Origin: an uncultured Fibrobacter sp.
GTDB taxonomy: Bacteria; Fibrobacterota; Fibrobacteria; Fibrobacterales; Fibrobacteraceae
Reading direction: 5' to 3'
Length of the DNA stretch: 64,000 bases
Assembly (NCBI GenBank): GCA_946414075.1
Contig: CAMKNA010000006.1
Span: forward strand, 26,615-90,614
Positions within the stretch are counted from its first letter, which is position 1. The number at the start of each line of letters is the position of its first letter. Under the pieces are notes generated by a model, which worked only from the letters and a program-made list of their open reading frames with translations, searched no databases and was not told the origin of the DNA. A program made the translations under genes and the position numbers. Of the stretch, positions 28,498-38,536 are shown piece by piece.

Positions 28498-30365
28498 TGG
28501 AACTGAAGAACATAAAGTCTCCGGAGGACATAAAGCATTGTTCTGTGGAGGAACTTTATAACCTGGCGTCCCAGGTCCGTGAGGCCATCATTAGTCAGGT
28601 GGCTAAGCATGGTGGGCACTTGGCGTCCAGTCTCGGGGTGGTGGAACTGACCATCGCCCTCCATTACGTGTTTAACGCTCCCGAGGACAAGATCGTGTGG
28701 GATGTGGGCCACCAGGCCTATGTGCACAAGCTTTTGACGGGCCGCTACGACCGGTTCGACACGCTCCGCCAGCAGGGCGGCATTTCGGGATTCTTGAAGC
28801 GCTGCGAAAGCGAGTACGACTGCTTTGGGGCGGGGCACGCTACCACCTCTATTTCTGCGGCTCTCGGCTTTGCCGTGGCCCGTAATCATTTCAACCGCAA
28901 GAACAATGTGGTGGCAGTCATCGGTGACGGCTCCATGACCGGCGGTATGGCTTACGAAGCATTGAACAATGCTGGCATATCGAAGCAGAACATGACCATC
29001 ATCTTGAACGACAACAAGATGAGCATCGCCCCTAATGTAGGGGGGTTCAGCAAGTACCTGAACAGGGTCATTTCGGATCCGGTCTACAACAAGATGCGTT
29101 CTGACCTGGACCGCCTGATGACAAGGCTCCCGGGTGTGCTGGGAAGCCGGTTCCGCGACCTGTTCTTGCAGGTGGAGAATGCGGCGAAGAACGCCGTGAA
29201 GCCTGGCGCCTTCTTTGAAGACTTGGGTGTTCGCTATTTCGGGCCTATCGACGGCCACGACATCAACGAACTCATCATGATTTTGGAAAGGGTCAAGTCC
29301 CAGCCGGGCCCCTGCCTGGTGCATGTCTTGACCGAGAAGGGCCGTGGACTGAACGCTGCCGAGAAGAACCCGACCAAGTTTCACGGAACAGGACCTTTCG
29401 ATCCCGAAAGTGGCTTGCCCCTTTCGCCGGGCAGCCCGAACCCTTCCCTTACCAGCGTGTTCGGACACACCTTGCTGGAGCTTGCCAAGAAGGACGATCG
29501 CATTATCGGCATTACGGCCGCCATGCCTACGGGTTGTGGGCTGGATATTGTGGCCAAGGAACTGCCCGACCGGGTAATCGATGTGGGCATTGCCGAAGAG
29601 CACGCGGTGACCTTTGCCGCGGGCCTTGCCTGCGATGGGGTGGTGCCTGTGGTGGCCATCTACTCCAGCTTTATGCAGCGAGCCTACGACCAGATTATGC
29701 ACGATGTGGCCCTGCAGAAACTGCATGTGGTGTTCGTGCTTGACCGTGCTGGCCTTGTGGGTGCCGACGGCCCCACCCATCATGGGACTTTTGACCTGTC
29801 GTTCCTGCGGACTGTGCCCGGCATGACCATCCTTGCGCCTTCCAATGAGAACGAGCTTCGGGATATGCTGAAGGCCGCCATCGGCATGGAAGGCCCTGTG
29901 GCCATTCGCTACCCACGCGGCACGGCTCTTGCCGAAAAGCTTTTGGAACTGCCTGCGACTGTGGATGTGAAACTTCCGAAGGTTTTGGAACAAGGTAAGG
30001 GGATCCTGCTTTTGGGTGCTGGCTTCATGACCAACGAGCTCAAGAAGACTGCCGAAGTGCTGCGGGCAGCGGGACATACCCCCACTCTCGTGGACGCCCG
30101 CCTGGTGAAGCCCCTGGATCCCGAGTGCTATAGAGATTTGTTCGAGAAGCACGATATCATCGTCACTCTTGAAGACAACACTGTGGTGGGCGGTTACGGC
30201 TCTGCCGTGATGGAGCTTGCCGCAGATCTTGGATATTCAGGCAAGAAATTCTTCCGGTTCGGAATCCCGGATAATTTTGTGGAGCAAGGTGAAATCAAGA
30301 ACCTTTACAAACTCTTGAAGATCGATGGCGAGTCTGTCGCCAAACAACTGATGGAAAAACTATGA
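28497..30365 (+). CDS. dxs: 1-deoxy-D-xylulose-5-phosphate synthase
   Basis: HGGHLASSLGVVELTIALHYVFNAPEDKIVWDVGHQAYVHKLLTGR...GDGSMTGGMAYEALNNAG...IAEEHAVTFAAGLA; start overlaps upstream stop. Confidence 0.98.
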   Translation: MELKNIKSPEDIKHCSVEELYNLASQVREAIISQVAKHGGHLASSLGVVELTIALHYVFNAPEDKIVWDVGHQAYVHKLLTGRYDRFDTLRQQGGISGFLKRCESEYDCFGAGHATTSISAALGFAVARNHFNRKNNVVAVIGDGSMTGGMAYEALNNAGISKQNMTIILNDNKMSIAPNVGGFSKYLNRVISDPVYNKMRSDLDRLMTRLPGVLGSRFRDLFLQVENAAKNAVKPGAFFEDLGVRYFGPIDGHDINELIMILERVKSQPGPCLVHVLTEKGRGLNAAEKNPTKFHGTGPFDPESGLPLSPGSPNPSLTSVFGHTLLELAKKDDRIIGITAAMPTGCGLDIVAKELPDRVIDVGIAEEHAVTFAAGLACDGVVPVVAIYSSFMQRAYDQIMHDVALQKLHVVFVLDRAGLVGADGPTHHGTFDLSFLRTVPGMTILAPSNENELRDMLKAAIGMEGPVAIRYPRGTALAEKLLELPATVDVKLPKVLEQGKGILLLGAGFMTNELKKTAEVLRAAGHTPTLVDARLVKPLDPECYRDLFEKHDIIVTLEDNTVVGGYGSAVMELAADLGYSGKKFFRFGIPDNFVEQGEIKNLYKLLKIDGESVAKQLMEKL

Positions 30366-31609
30366 GCGAAGAAAACAAGACCCCGCGTACCATAAGGAAG
30401 ACTTTGGACCGCAAGTTTGGCGTCAGCGAAAGTCGTGAAGAACGCCGTCCCCGCCGCGATGACAAGACCGGCGATGATAGGGAATTTGGCCGTGGCCCTC
30501 GTGGGGATCGCCCCCGTGGACTTCGCGAAGACGGGAGCAGGCGCGAAGGCCGCCCTGGCGAGCGGGGTTTTGACCGTGAACGCCGCCCCTTTGATCGCGA
30601 ACGCCGTCCCCGTCGCTTTGACGACAAGCCTTTTGGACGTTCCGAACGCTTTGGTCGGTCCGACCGGCGTCATGATGGCGACCGTCCTTTCCGCGGGTTC
30701 GACAAGGTCAATAAGCCCATTTACCGTCAACGCCCGGAGCAGAAGTCCGAAATCAATGGCGACGAGACTTTGGATGAATCCGTATTGGAAGCCCGTGTGG
30801 CGGCTTCCGAAGCTCCCGAAGCTACGGCTTCCAATCCTCCCTGGTTCAAGAAGCTTTTGGCTCTCACCACGGAAAAGGGTCGTGAGCGCGAAGGTCGTTT
30901 CTTGGGCGAGGGCGTCCATGTAGTGAACGAACTGGTGACCAACCACCGCGAGCTGGTCATTGCTGTTTACGCCGTAGAAGGCTTTGAGGACAAGTCTTTG
31001 ATGGACACCATCAACGAGGCGGGAATCACAGTCCATGAGATGTCTGCAGAAATGATGAAGCAGATTAGCTCTACGGTGACGCCCCAGGGCATTATAGCCC
31101 ACTGCCGCATTGCCAATACCAAGCCTAATTACGAGTCCAGCCGCAGCGTGCTTACGCTGGTGGATGCCGTGCAGGATCCAGGTAACTTGGGCACGCTGTT
31201 CCGTACCAGCCTTGGCTTTGGCTCCAATGGCATGATTCTCGGTCGTGGTACCGTCAGCCCCTTCAATCCGAAGGTGGTACGAGGCTCTTCGGGAACATTC
31301 CTGCGTGTTCCCTTTGAGTTTGATGTGGATCTGGTCGACCAGATTAACTTCTTGCGTAGCAAGGGCTACACGATTATTGCGACGGACTTGCATGCCAAGC
31401 AGTCTCTGCGCCAGATTCCAGAACGCAAGCTCCGCAAGATGGCGTTCCTGGTGGGCAACGAGGGCGCTGGTACCAACCCCTACTTCATTGAACTTGCCGA
31501 CGAGACGGTGAAGATTCCCATGAGCAGCGAACTGGAGTCCCTGAATGTGGCGGTGGCACACGGCATTCTCAGCTACGAAGCGGCTCAGATTCAAGAGGAT
31601 TTGAAGTAA
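30362..31609 (+). CDS. SpoU/TrmH-family RNA 2'-O-methyltransferase with Arg-rich N-terminal extension
   Basis: VLTLVDAVQDPGNLGTLFRTSLGFGSNGMILGRGTVSPFNPKVVRGSSGTFLRVPFE; AFLVGNEGAGTNPYFIELADETVKIPM; N-term RREGRPGERGFDRERRPFDRERRPRRFDD. Confidence 0.93.
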   Translation: MSEENKTPRTIRKTLDRKFGVSESREERRPRRDDKTGDDREFGRGPRGDRPRGLREDGSRREGRPGERGFDRERRPFDRERRPRRFDDKPFGRSERFGRSDRRHDGDRPFRGFDKVNKPIYRQRPEQKSEINGDETLDESVLEARVAASEAPEATASNPPWFKKLLALTTEKGREREGRFLGEGVHVVNELVTNHRELVIAVYAVEGFEDKSLMDTINEAGITVHEMSAEMMKQISSTVTPQGIIAHCRIANTKPNYESSRSVLTLVDAVQDPGNLGTLFRTSLGFGSNGMILGRGTVSPFNPKVVRGSSGTFLRVPFEFDVDLVDQINFLRSKGYTIIATDLHAKQSLRQIPERKLRKMAFLVGNEGAGTNPYFIELADETVKIPMSSELESLNVAVAHGILSYEAAQIQEDLK

Positions 31610-32505
31610 TGAACTTTCATGAGCTTCTAGAACAGCGTATCGCCAAGTGTGGTAATCCGGTCTGTCTGGGCATGGATCCAGTTTTAAAGCTTATCGATCC
31701 CTGCTGCCCTGATGGCTCTGCCGAAGACAAGATCAAGCGTTTCTATTCTGAGATTCTGGAATGCGCCATTAAGCGTAATGTGACGCCTGCGGTGGTCAAG
31801 CCCAATAGTGCCTACTATGAATGCGTGAGCGTGCAGGCCATGCTTGTGTTGCAGCAGTTGATTGCCGATTACAGGAGCGCTGGCATCCCGGTGATTCTCG
31901 ATGCCAAGCGTGGCGACATCGGCAAGTCCAGCGCGGCTTACGCTACCGCCGCCTATGATGTGTACAAGGCTGATGCTGTGACGGTTTCTCCCTGGATGGG
32001 CTCTGATTCGGTTGGCCCCTTCATCCGTGAGAATTCCGAAGGAAACGGCGCCTATGTGTTGCTCCGTACAAGCAACAAGGGTGCCCACGATTTTCAGGAC
32101 ATGAGCGTTGTCCGCAGTGATGACCCTCGCGACAAGGCGGAGGCATTCTATTCCGTTGCCGATAAGATTATGGAATGGGATGGAAACCTCGGTTACCTGG
32201 GTGCTGTCGTTGGGGCTACCCACCCCGAGGAATTGGAAAAGATTACGGCCTACTGTGCCGCCAACAAGCACGAGATCCCCTTCTTGATTCCAGGAGTGTC
32301 CATTCCGGGCGTGCCGGGTGGTCAGGGTGGCGATGCCAAGACGGTTCTGACTGCCATTGCAAACGGCGGTGGCAAGCGCAAGTTCCATGTGCTCAACAGT
32401 TCCAGCGGGTTGAATTTTGCCTACCAGCGTAGCGGCAATCCGGCAAACTTTGCCAGCGACTGCATCGAGGCTCTGGAAAAGCTTGCGGAGTCCTGCGTCT
32501 TATAG
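31609..32505 (+). CDS. pyrF: Orotidine 5'-phosphate decarboxylase
   Basis: NPVCLGMDPVLKLID; VVKPNSAYYE; IPVILDAKRGDIGKSSAAYATAAYD; FLIPGVSIPGVPGGQGGDAKTVLTA. Confidence 0.95.
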   Translation: MNFHELLEQRIAKCGNPVCLGMDPVLKLIDPCCPDGSAEDKIKRFYSEILECAIKRNVTPAVVKPNSAYYECVSVQAMLVLQQLIADYRSAGIPVILDAKRGDIGKSSAAYATAAYDVYKADAVTVSPWMGSDSVGPFIRENSEGNGAYVLLRTSNKGAHDFQDMSVVRSDDPRDKAEAFYSVADKIMEWDGNLGYLGAVVGATHPEELEKITAYCAANKHEIPFLIPGVSIPGVPGGQGGDAKTVLTAIANGGGKRKFHVLNSSSGLNFAYQRSGNPANFASDCIEALEKLAESCVL

Positions 32506-32509
32506 AGTT

Positions 32510-33373
32510 ATGCGTTACCTGATTTGTCTCATCTTGGCTGTTGCGGTCATTGCATTTGCGTTCCATTACGCGAAACCCTTGCCCAGTACCAACTTTGATG
32601 AGTCGTTCTTGCCCAAGGCCGACTATGTGAAGTATATCGCTGCGGGTAATGACGCGTCGGTGGCGGGATTGTTTTGGATTAAGGGTCTTACGGAATTAGG
32701 TGATAGCTTTCTGTCGGGCAAGGAATATGCCTACCTGAGTCATGTGGCCAACCTCTGTACGGAACTAGATAGCCTATTCTATACGCCTTATTATTTTGTG
32801 AGTGCCGTGACCCCTATGGATACCAGGGACACGACGGATTATGCGGTAATGCGTCGTGCGCTCAGGATTTATCCGGAACAGTGGAGGCTTGCAGTGGCGC
32901 ACGCCTTGCGCTTGTCAAAAGGGCCGTTCCCCAACAAGACGGCCGCGGCCAATGTAATGCGGCCTTATTTTGATAGCCCCGACACGACGATTCCTTCTCA
33001 CATCCGCACCATATACAGGACTTTCGAGCTGGATACCATGCAGACGGAGATGGCCGTAGAGATGGTGCTGAACGATGTGATGCAACCTCGCTTCAAAAAA
33101 TTCCGTGCGAGCTTCTATAACAAGACATATCGCGTTCTCGGTTATCGGGGGAGAAAGACTGGTGCGGATTCAACGGTGTTTAATGAGATATCCAGAACCA
33201 TCGACTTGTTTGCCGATGGAAAGATTGCACCAGCCCAGGCATACAACCACCTGCTTCAGCTGAAAAAGCCCGAAGAAGTTAAGCCCGCCTCCGATTCTAC
33301 GGCGACGACCCTATCCGCCGCAGATTCATCTGCAGTTGCTGACACATCTGCGACGATTTCGGCGCCGAATTAA
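32510..33373 (+). CDS. Hypothetical membrane-anchored protein
   Basis: N-terminal hydrophobic segment MRYLICLILAVAVIAFAF; Ser/Thr/Ala/Asp-rich C-term; no family recognised. Confidence 0.65.
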   Translation: MRYLICLILAVAVIAFAFHYAKPLPSTNFDESFLPKADYVKYIAAGNDASVAGLFWIKGLTELGDSFLSGKEYAYLSHVANLCTELDSLFYTPYYFVSAVTPMDTRDTTDYAVMRRALRIYPEQWRLAVAHALRLSKGPFPNKTAAANVMRPYFDSPDTTIPSHIRTIYRTFELDTMQTEMAVEMVLNDVMQPRFKKFRASFYNKTYRVLGYRGRKTGADSTVFNEISRTIDLFADGKIAPAQAYNHLLQLKKPEEVKPASDSTATTLSAADSSAVADTSATISAPN

Positions 33374-33387
33374 ATCCTTGCTCTGAA

Positions 33388-34158
33388 TTATTTACCGCAA
33401 CGCTTCGCGTTATTCGGGAGACCCATCAATTCAAAGGCGTTCCTGCAACGGAGCCTTAGGTCATCTTTTTCTTTCTGCGGAGTGCTCTTGAGTAGGGAGC
33501 GTTCCCAGAGGATGGTGGCCGTCATGTAGGGGTAGTTGCCCTTGATGGATTTTTCTTCTGCTGCTTTATAGAAAGACTCTGCGTCGGAATTCCCTAGCAG
33601 CCTGGAAACATTTGCGGCCGTATAGGCGTAAAAGCCCGCATCGTCGTCACTGTTCTTTGCGGTCATCTTTAGTGCCTGCTTGGCGTCGTCTTCACGCTTG
33701 TTGGCGGCATAGGCGATGGCACAGCTTGAATAGAAAGAAGCCTTCAACGCTTCGTCGCATTTTTTTATGTCGGAATCACCAAGGGACCTGCAAATTTTTT
33801 CGCCGTCACTGAACTTTTCCCTTGCGTTGGCCAGGGAAATCTTATTGATGTTGAACATCAGCTTTGTATTCTCGTCCATCGCTTCCTGACGGATGACGCT
33901 GAGCAGGGAATCTGCGAAGTCTAGGTCCAGGCTCATGATTCGGATTTTCGCCATGGAGTTGAGAACACGCCCTTCGGCAGCCAAGTCTGCTTCCTTGCGG
34001 CTGGCCAGGAGAGCACGCTCCAGCTGGCCGTAGCCCTTGGCAAACTTTCCTTTGGTAAGGGACTTTTGGGCGCGGAAGGCCAACACCGAGGACTCGGAAG
34101 CAAGGCTCACTCCCGAGAAAACAAGGATAAGGATCAGGGCGAAGAGTCTATTTACCAT
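33388..34158 (-). CDS. Hypothetical secreted helical-repeat (TPR-like) protein
   Basis: Signal peptide MVNRLFALILILVFSGVSLAS; helical repeat-like region. Confidence 0.65.
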   Translation of the reverse strand: MVNRLFALILILVFSGVSLASESSVLAFRAQKSLTKGKFAKGYGQLERALLASRKEADLAAEGRVLNSMAKIRIMSLDLDFADSLLSVIRQEAMDENTKLMFNINKISLANAREKFSDGEKICRSLGDSDIKKCDEALKASFYSSCAIAYAANKREDDAKQALKMTAKNSDDDAGFYAYTAANVSRLLGNSDAESFYKAAEEKSIKGNYPYMTATILWERSLLKSTPQKEKDDLRLRCRNAFELMGLPNNAKRCGK

Positions 34159-35159
34159 AGGGTCTCCACCATGAAGGGTATGCTGTCGCGGTTGGGCATG
34201 TTCCGGTTGACAATCCACATGTTGGAAACACCTTCCATCAGCTCGTCCGCGTTCTGCAGGGTGTTCTCCGTACTTTCCATGAAGTCCGAAAGCCCAATGG
34301 TGATTTTCCCGAGTTCGGTAATCATGTCGTCTGCGCGTCCCACTGTACCATCAAGCTTGCCCATGAGAGCGTCCACCTTTCCGGGCAGGGGCTTCAGTTC
34401 CGTCATCATGCCGGAAACATCGTCCATCATGCCGGAGACATTGCTCATCACATTGTCCATCCGGTTTATGAGGGGCGGGACGGTCAACTGCAAGGTATCC
34501 ATCAGGTCCGAAACCTTGTGAATGGCTCTTGTTCCGCTAAGAGTGATGTCGTCCAGACGGACAAGCTGTCGGTTCAAGTTGTCGTAGAGGGTGCGGGAAC
34601 CGAACAGGGCGCCGATAGTGGTTCCCGTATCCATGGCCATGGATACCAGGGTATCGGCGGCATCGATAAGCTGGTTCACGCGGCCCAGCAGTTCGTTGGC
34701 CGTCTCCAGCACGGTCTCGATATCCTGGGCCTTGCCTGGCGGCAAGAAATCCCCGTTTTCCAGCACACGGCCTTTCCCGCGCTTGACATCGATGTTGACC
34801 ACACGGGCCGAAATCACGTTCTGGTCGCGGATGGCGTACACCTGGGCGCTGTCGGTAATCCAGTTCTGGAACTGCTTCCGGAGGGTGAATTCCATATAAA
34901 CGCCATCGCCCTCGATCTTCATGTCCGAAATCTGCCCCACGTCCACACCGCTAATCTGCACGCGGGTGCCGGGCCTAAGACCCAGGGCCTTGTCGAAGGT
35001 ACTGTGGAGCTTGTACTCCTCCACGCCGATCATTCCGCTGGTAAAAAGCTTCGTATAGAGCACAAGTCCGAACACCATCACGGCAACCGTAAAGAAGATA
35101 CCGACCAAAAGGCCGGACATCTCCATCCAGTTTATCTGCTTGATGGGCTTGAACTTCAT
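34152..35159 (-). CDS. MlaD/MCE family protein
   Basis: GLLVGIFFTVAVMVFGLVLYTKLF...YKLHSTFDKALGLRPGTRVQISGVDVGQISDMKIEGDGVYMEFTLRKQFQNWITDSAQVYAI. Confidence 0.9.
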   Translation of the reverse strand: MKFKPIKQINWMEMSGLLVGIFFTVAVMVFGLVLYTKLFTSGMIGVEEYKLHSTFDKALGLRPGTRVQISGVDVGQISDMKIEGDGVYMEFTLRKQFQNWITDSAQVYAIRDQNVISARVVNIDVKRGKGRVLENGDFLPPGKAQDIETVLETANELLGRVNQLIDAADTLVSMAMDTGTTIGALFGSRTLYDNLNRQLVRLDDITLSGTRAIHKVSDLMDTLQLTVPPLINRMDNVMSNVSGMMDDVSGMMTELKPLPGKVDALMGKLDGTVGRADDMITELGKITIGLSDFMESTENTLQNADELMEGVSNMWIVNRNMPNRDSIPFMVETLW

Positions 35160-35226
35160 GCGAAAAAATATAGAAACAGGTAGGCCGGCCCCCTTGTTCT
35201 TGGAATCCAAAACCTAATTTTGGAAT

Positions 35227-36414
35227 ATGGATTTTCTTGAATTTTTGAACAAATCGGTTACGCCGTACCATACGGTAGAGTGTCTCAGGCAGATTTTGGC
35301 TCCTGCTGGTGACAAAATAAGGCTTTTTGCCCGTGGTGGCGCCCTTATTGCGGTTAGGCCTCCTCAGGCTATAGACGGGGAATCCAGATTTAGGATTGCC
35401 CTTGCCCATACGGACTATCCGACCCTAAAGATTACCCCCAATCCGGACGGCTCGGCGGCTGGGGTGCGGACGCTCCATCCTGAAATCTACGGAAGCCCCC
35501 TATTTACCAGCTGGCTTGACCGGGATCTCGGATATGCAGGTCTCTTGGCCTTTGAACAGGATGGCAAGGTGCAGACCACGCTGGTCCGTGGTGACAAGCT
35601 ATTCCGCATTCCGCAGCTGGCGGTTCACTTGAACCGGAATGTGAACCAGGATGGTCTCAAGGTAAATCCCCAGACGGACCTGAATGTTCTATGGACCGCC
35701 GTAAGCGGGAAGGAGCTTTTTGTGGAGGCCTTGCAGGGGGCACTGCCAGATGGCGCCAGACTCCTGGATTTCGATATTCAACTGTTCGATGCCCAGCCGG
35801 CCCAATACGGCGGCTTTGAAGACGAGTGGATTTATTCGGGAAGGCTTGACAACCTGAGTAGTTGCCATGCCATCGTAGAGGCTTTCGCCGCCGCGGAACC
35901 TTCGAAAAGAGATTTCCAGGTGGCGGTCTTTTTCAATAACGAGGAAGTGGGTTCTACCACCCGCGAAGGGGCTGCCGGCAATTTCTTGAAAAGTGTATTG
36001 GATTCTTTAACTCCGGATTCCGAGTTCCGAACTCCAAATTCACTCGCCCTTTCCATTGACATGGCCCATGCCTGTCATCCAAGCTTTGGGAACAAGCATG
36101 AACCGAACCATGCCCCCGTTCTGGGCGGCGGTGTTGTGCTAAAGGCCAATTCTCAAAAAAGATACGCCAGCGATGTATATTCCTGCGCTCAATTCAAATT
36201 ACTTTGCGAACAAAGTAATATCCCATACCAAGTCTTTGTTTCCCGCAACGACATGCCCTGTGGCTCAACGGTAGGCCCTGCGGTTTCGGCTAGTCTCGGA
36301 ATCCCGACAGTAGATATCGGCGAACCTATGCTCAGTATGCACAGTATCCGCGAAATGACAGCGGTAAAGGATCACGGGGATATGATACGGCTCGTTTCGG
36401 CCTTGTTCCACTAA
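35227..36414 (+). CDS. M18 family aminopeptidase
   Basis: FRIALAHTDYPTLKI; LAVHLNRNVNQDGLKVNPQTDL; SGRLDNLSSCHAIVEAF; VAVFFNNEEVGSTTREGA; VSRNDMPCGSTVGPAVSASLGIPTVDIGEPMLSMHSIREMTAVKD. Confidence 0.94.
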   Translation: MDFLEFLNKSVTPYHTVECLRQILAPAGDKIRLFARGGALIAVRPPQAIDGESRFRIALAHTDYPTLKITPNPDGSAAGVRTLHPEIYGSPLFTSWLDRDLGYAGLLAFEQDGKVQTTLVRGDKLFRIPQLAVHLNRNVNQDGLKVNPQTDLNVLWTAVSGKELFVEALQGALPDGARLLDFDIQLFDAQPAQYGGFEDEWIYSGRLDNLSSCHAIVEAFAAAEPSKRDFQVAVFFNNEEVGSTTREGAAGNFLKSVLDSLTPDSEFRTPNSLALSIDMAHACHPSFGNKHEPNHAPVLGGGVVLKANSQKRYASDVYSCAQFKLLCEQSNIPYQVFVSRNDMPCGSTVGPAVSASLGIPTVDIGEPMLSMHSIREMTAVKDHGDMIRLVSALFH

Positions 36415-36448
36415 TAGGATTGTATGAAATAGTTACATTTGCTAGTGC

Positions 36449-36898
36449 ATGTCTGCTACTAGGTTAAGAAAGCTTCTCGATGCATCTTCCCGTAATCGCT
36501 TACTGGGACAATTTTTGCGGTACATGGTAACAGGCGGCCTTGCGTTTGCCGTTGACTTTGGATTGTTTGCTGTTTGTCTTTATACCATTGAATGGCACTA
36601 TCTGGTTGCAAATTTGATGGGCCTTGTGGCGGGGCTGATCGTCAATTATGTTCTGAGTGTTGTGTGGGTCTTTGTCGCCTGCAAAAGGACATTGGAGAAG
36701 AATAGAGGCCTTGAATTTTTCCTATTCACTCTTGTGGGTATTGCTGGAATAGGCATAAATCAGTTGCTGATGTATTTGATGGTTGGCCAATTTGGTTGGA
36801 ATGAGATGATGTCCAAGATAATAGCCGCGGGTTTGGTGTTAGTGTGGAATTTTGGTGCGCGAAAGTTCATGCTTTTTCGCGGAAAAAGAACGGCATGA
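36449..36898 (+). CDS. GtrA family membrane protein
   Basis: LLGQFLRYMVTGGLAFAVDFGLFAVCLYTIEWHYLVANLMGLVAGLIVNYVLSVVWVF. Confidence 0.9.
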   Translation: MSATRLRKLLDASSRNRLLGQFLRYMVTGGLAFAVDFGLFAVCLYTIEWHYLVANLMGLVAGLIVNYVLSVVWVFVACKRTLEKNRGLEFFLFTLVGIAGIGINQLLMYLMVGQFGWNEMMSKIIAAGLVLVWNFGARKFMLFRGKRTA

Positions 36899-36913
36899 TT
36901 GGAGTCAGGGTCT

Positions 36914-38536
36914 ATGGCTGAAATGAAAAAAATCGCGGTCATTGCTGGTGCGGGTCCTGCAGGCCTGACGGCGGCTCTGGAACTGTTGCGCACGACCGAT
37001 GTTAAGCCCGTAATTTTTGAGGCCGAGAATGTTATTGGTGGAATCTCCCGTACGGCACGCTATAATGGGAACCGCATGGATATCGGCGGCCACCGCTTCT
37101 TTAGCAAGAGCGATACGGTAATGGACTGGTGGCAGGGGATTTTGCCCCTGCAAGGTTCTGCAAGCAAGGACGACATCGCCATCGGGCGCAGCGTTCCGCT
37201 GGTACAGGGCGGACCGGATCCCGAGAAGACGGATTATGTGATGCTTTGCCGTAGTCGACTTTCCCGAATACTCTTCTTGCGAAAGCTTTTCGATTACCCG
37301 GTAAGCTTGAATGGCGACACCATCCGGAATCTGGGTCTGTGGCGCATGTTCAAGATTGGCATGAGCTATCTCAAGGTGCAGCTCTTGCCCGCCCGCAAGG
37401 AAAAGAACCTTGAAGACTTCATGATTAACCGTTTTGGCGTGGAACTCTACCGTACATTCTTCCGGGATTACACCGAGAAGGTGTGGGGGGTGCCCTGCAG
37501 CAAGATCAGCCCTGACTGGGGCGGTCAGCGCATCAAGGGTCTTTCCATCACGAAGACGGTAGTCCATGCCGTGAAGCAGTTTTTCGCCAGCAAAAAGAAA
37601 AGCGCGAACGGCGTCGAAGGTGCGGATATCCGCCAGAAGGATACCGAGACAAGCCTTATTGGGCAGTTCCTGTATCCGAAATTCGGTCCGGGGCAGCTTT
37701 GGGAAACGGTGGCCGAGAAGGTGCAGCAGCAAGGCGGCGAAATCCACATGAATGCGAAGGTTGTTGGCGCGAACCGCTCCGCCGACGGAAAGCGGGTGGA
37801 AAGCGTGGTGGTAGACTCTGGAAATTCCACCGAAACCATACCCTGCGACTATTTTCTCAGCACTATGCCGGTGAAGGAGCTTGTGGCTGCCATGGACAAC
37901 GGCAAGACTCCCGTGCCGGCAGAAGTCAAGCGTGTCGCCGATGGTCTTGTGTACCGCGACTTCATTACCGTGGGCCTGCTTCTGGACAAGCTCTTGATCA
38001 AGAATCCTGCAAAGCCCGGCACTCCCGAAAGCAAGCTCAAGTTTGTGGCAGACAACTGGATTTATGTGCAGGAGTCCGATGTGAAACTGGGTCGCATCCA
38101 GATCTTCAACAACTGGAGTCCCTACCTGGTGGCGGACCCGGAAAAGGTTTGGATCGGTCTCGAATACTTCGCCACCGAAGGCGACGAGATGTGGCGCATG
38201 CCCGCTGCGGACTTTATCAAATTCGCCATTGCCGAACTGGACAAGATTGATGTGGCAAGGCCCGATGCGGTGCGTGATTCCGTGGTGTTCCATATCAAGA
38301 AGGCGTATCCCGCCTATTTCGGTACCTACGGCGAGTTTAACAAGATTCGCGAATATGTGGACCCGGTGGAGAACCTGTTTCTGATGGGTCGTAACGGCAT
38401 GCACAAGTATAACAACATGGACCACAGTATGCTTACCGCCATGGAAGTCGTAAAATGTATCCGCGAAAGTTCCACGGATAAGACGGCTCTCTGGAATGTA
38501 AACAGCGAAGAAGATTATCACGAAGGGAAAAAGTGA
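36914..38536 (+). CDS. FAD/NAD(P)-dependent oxidoreductase (Glf/amine-oxidase-like), sugar-pathway associated
   Basis: [21 protein letters not shown]...[35 protein letters not shown]...[26 protein letters not shown]. Confidence 0.9.
   Translation: MAEMKKIAVIAGAGPAGLTAALELLRTTDVKPVIFEAENVIGGISRTARYNGNRMDIGGHRFFSKSDTVMDWWQGILPLQGSASKDDIAIGRSVPLVQGGPDPEKTDYVMLCRSRLSRILFLRKLFDYPVSLNGDTIRNLGLWRMFKIGMSYLKVQLLPARKEKNLEDFMINRFGVELYRTFFRDYTEKVWGVPCSKISPDWGGQRIKGLSITKTVVHAVKQFFASKKKSANGVEGADIRQKDTETSLIGQFLYPKFGPGQLWETVAEKVQQQGGEIHMNAKVVGANRSADGKRVESVVVDSGNSTETIPCDYFLSTMPVKELVAAMDNGKTPVPAEVKRVADGLVYRDFITVGLLLDKLLIKNPAKPGTPESKLKFVADNWIYVQESDVKLGRIQIFNNWSPYLVADPEKVWIGLEYFATEGDEMWRMPAADFIKFAIAELDKIDVARPDAVRDSVVFHIKKAYPAYFGTYGEFNKIREYVDPVENLFLMGRNGMHKYNNMDHSMLTAMEVVKCIRESSTDKTALWNVNSEEDYHEGKK

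Noticed and set aside
28404-30152. 582-aa ORF antisense to dxs
   Set aside because: Lies opposite a clear conserved gene; His/Arg-rich composition typical of antisense frames from codon bias; no recognisable domain
30305-31594. 429-aa ORF antisense to the SpoU methyltransferase
   Set aside because: Antisense shadow of a confident gene
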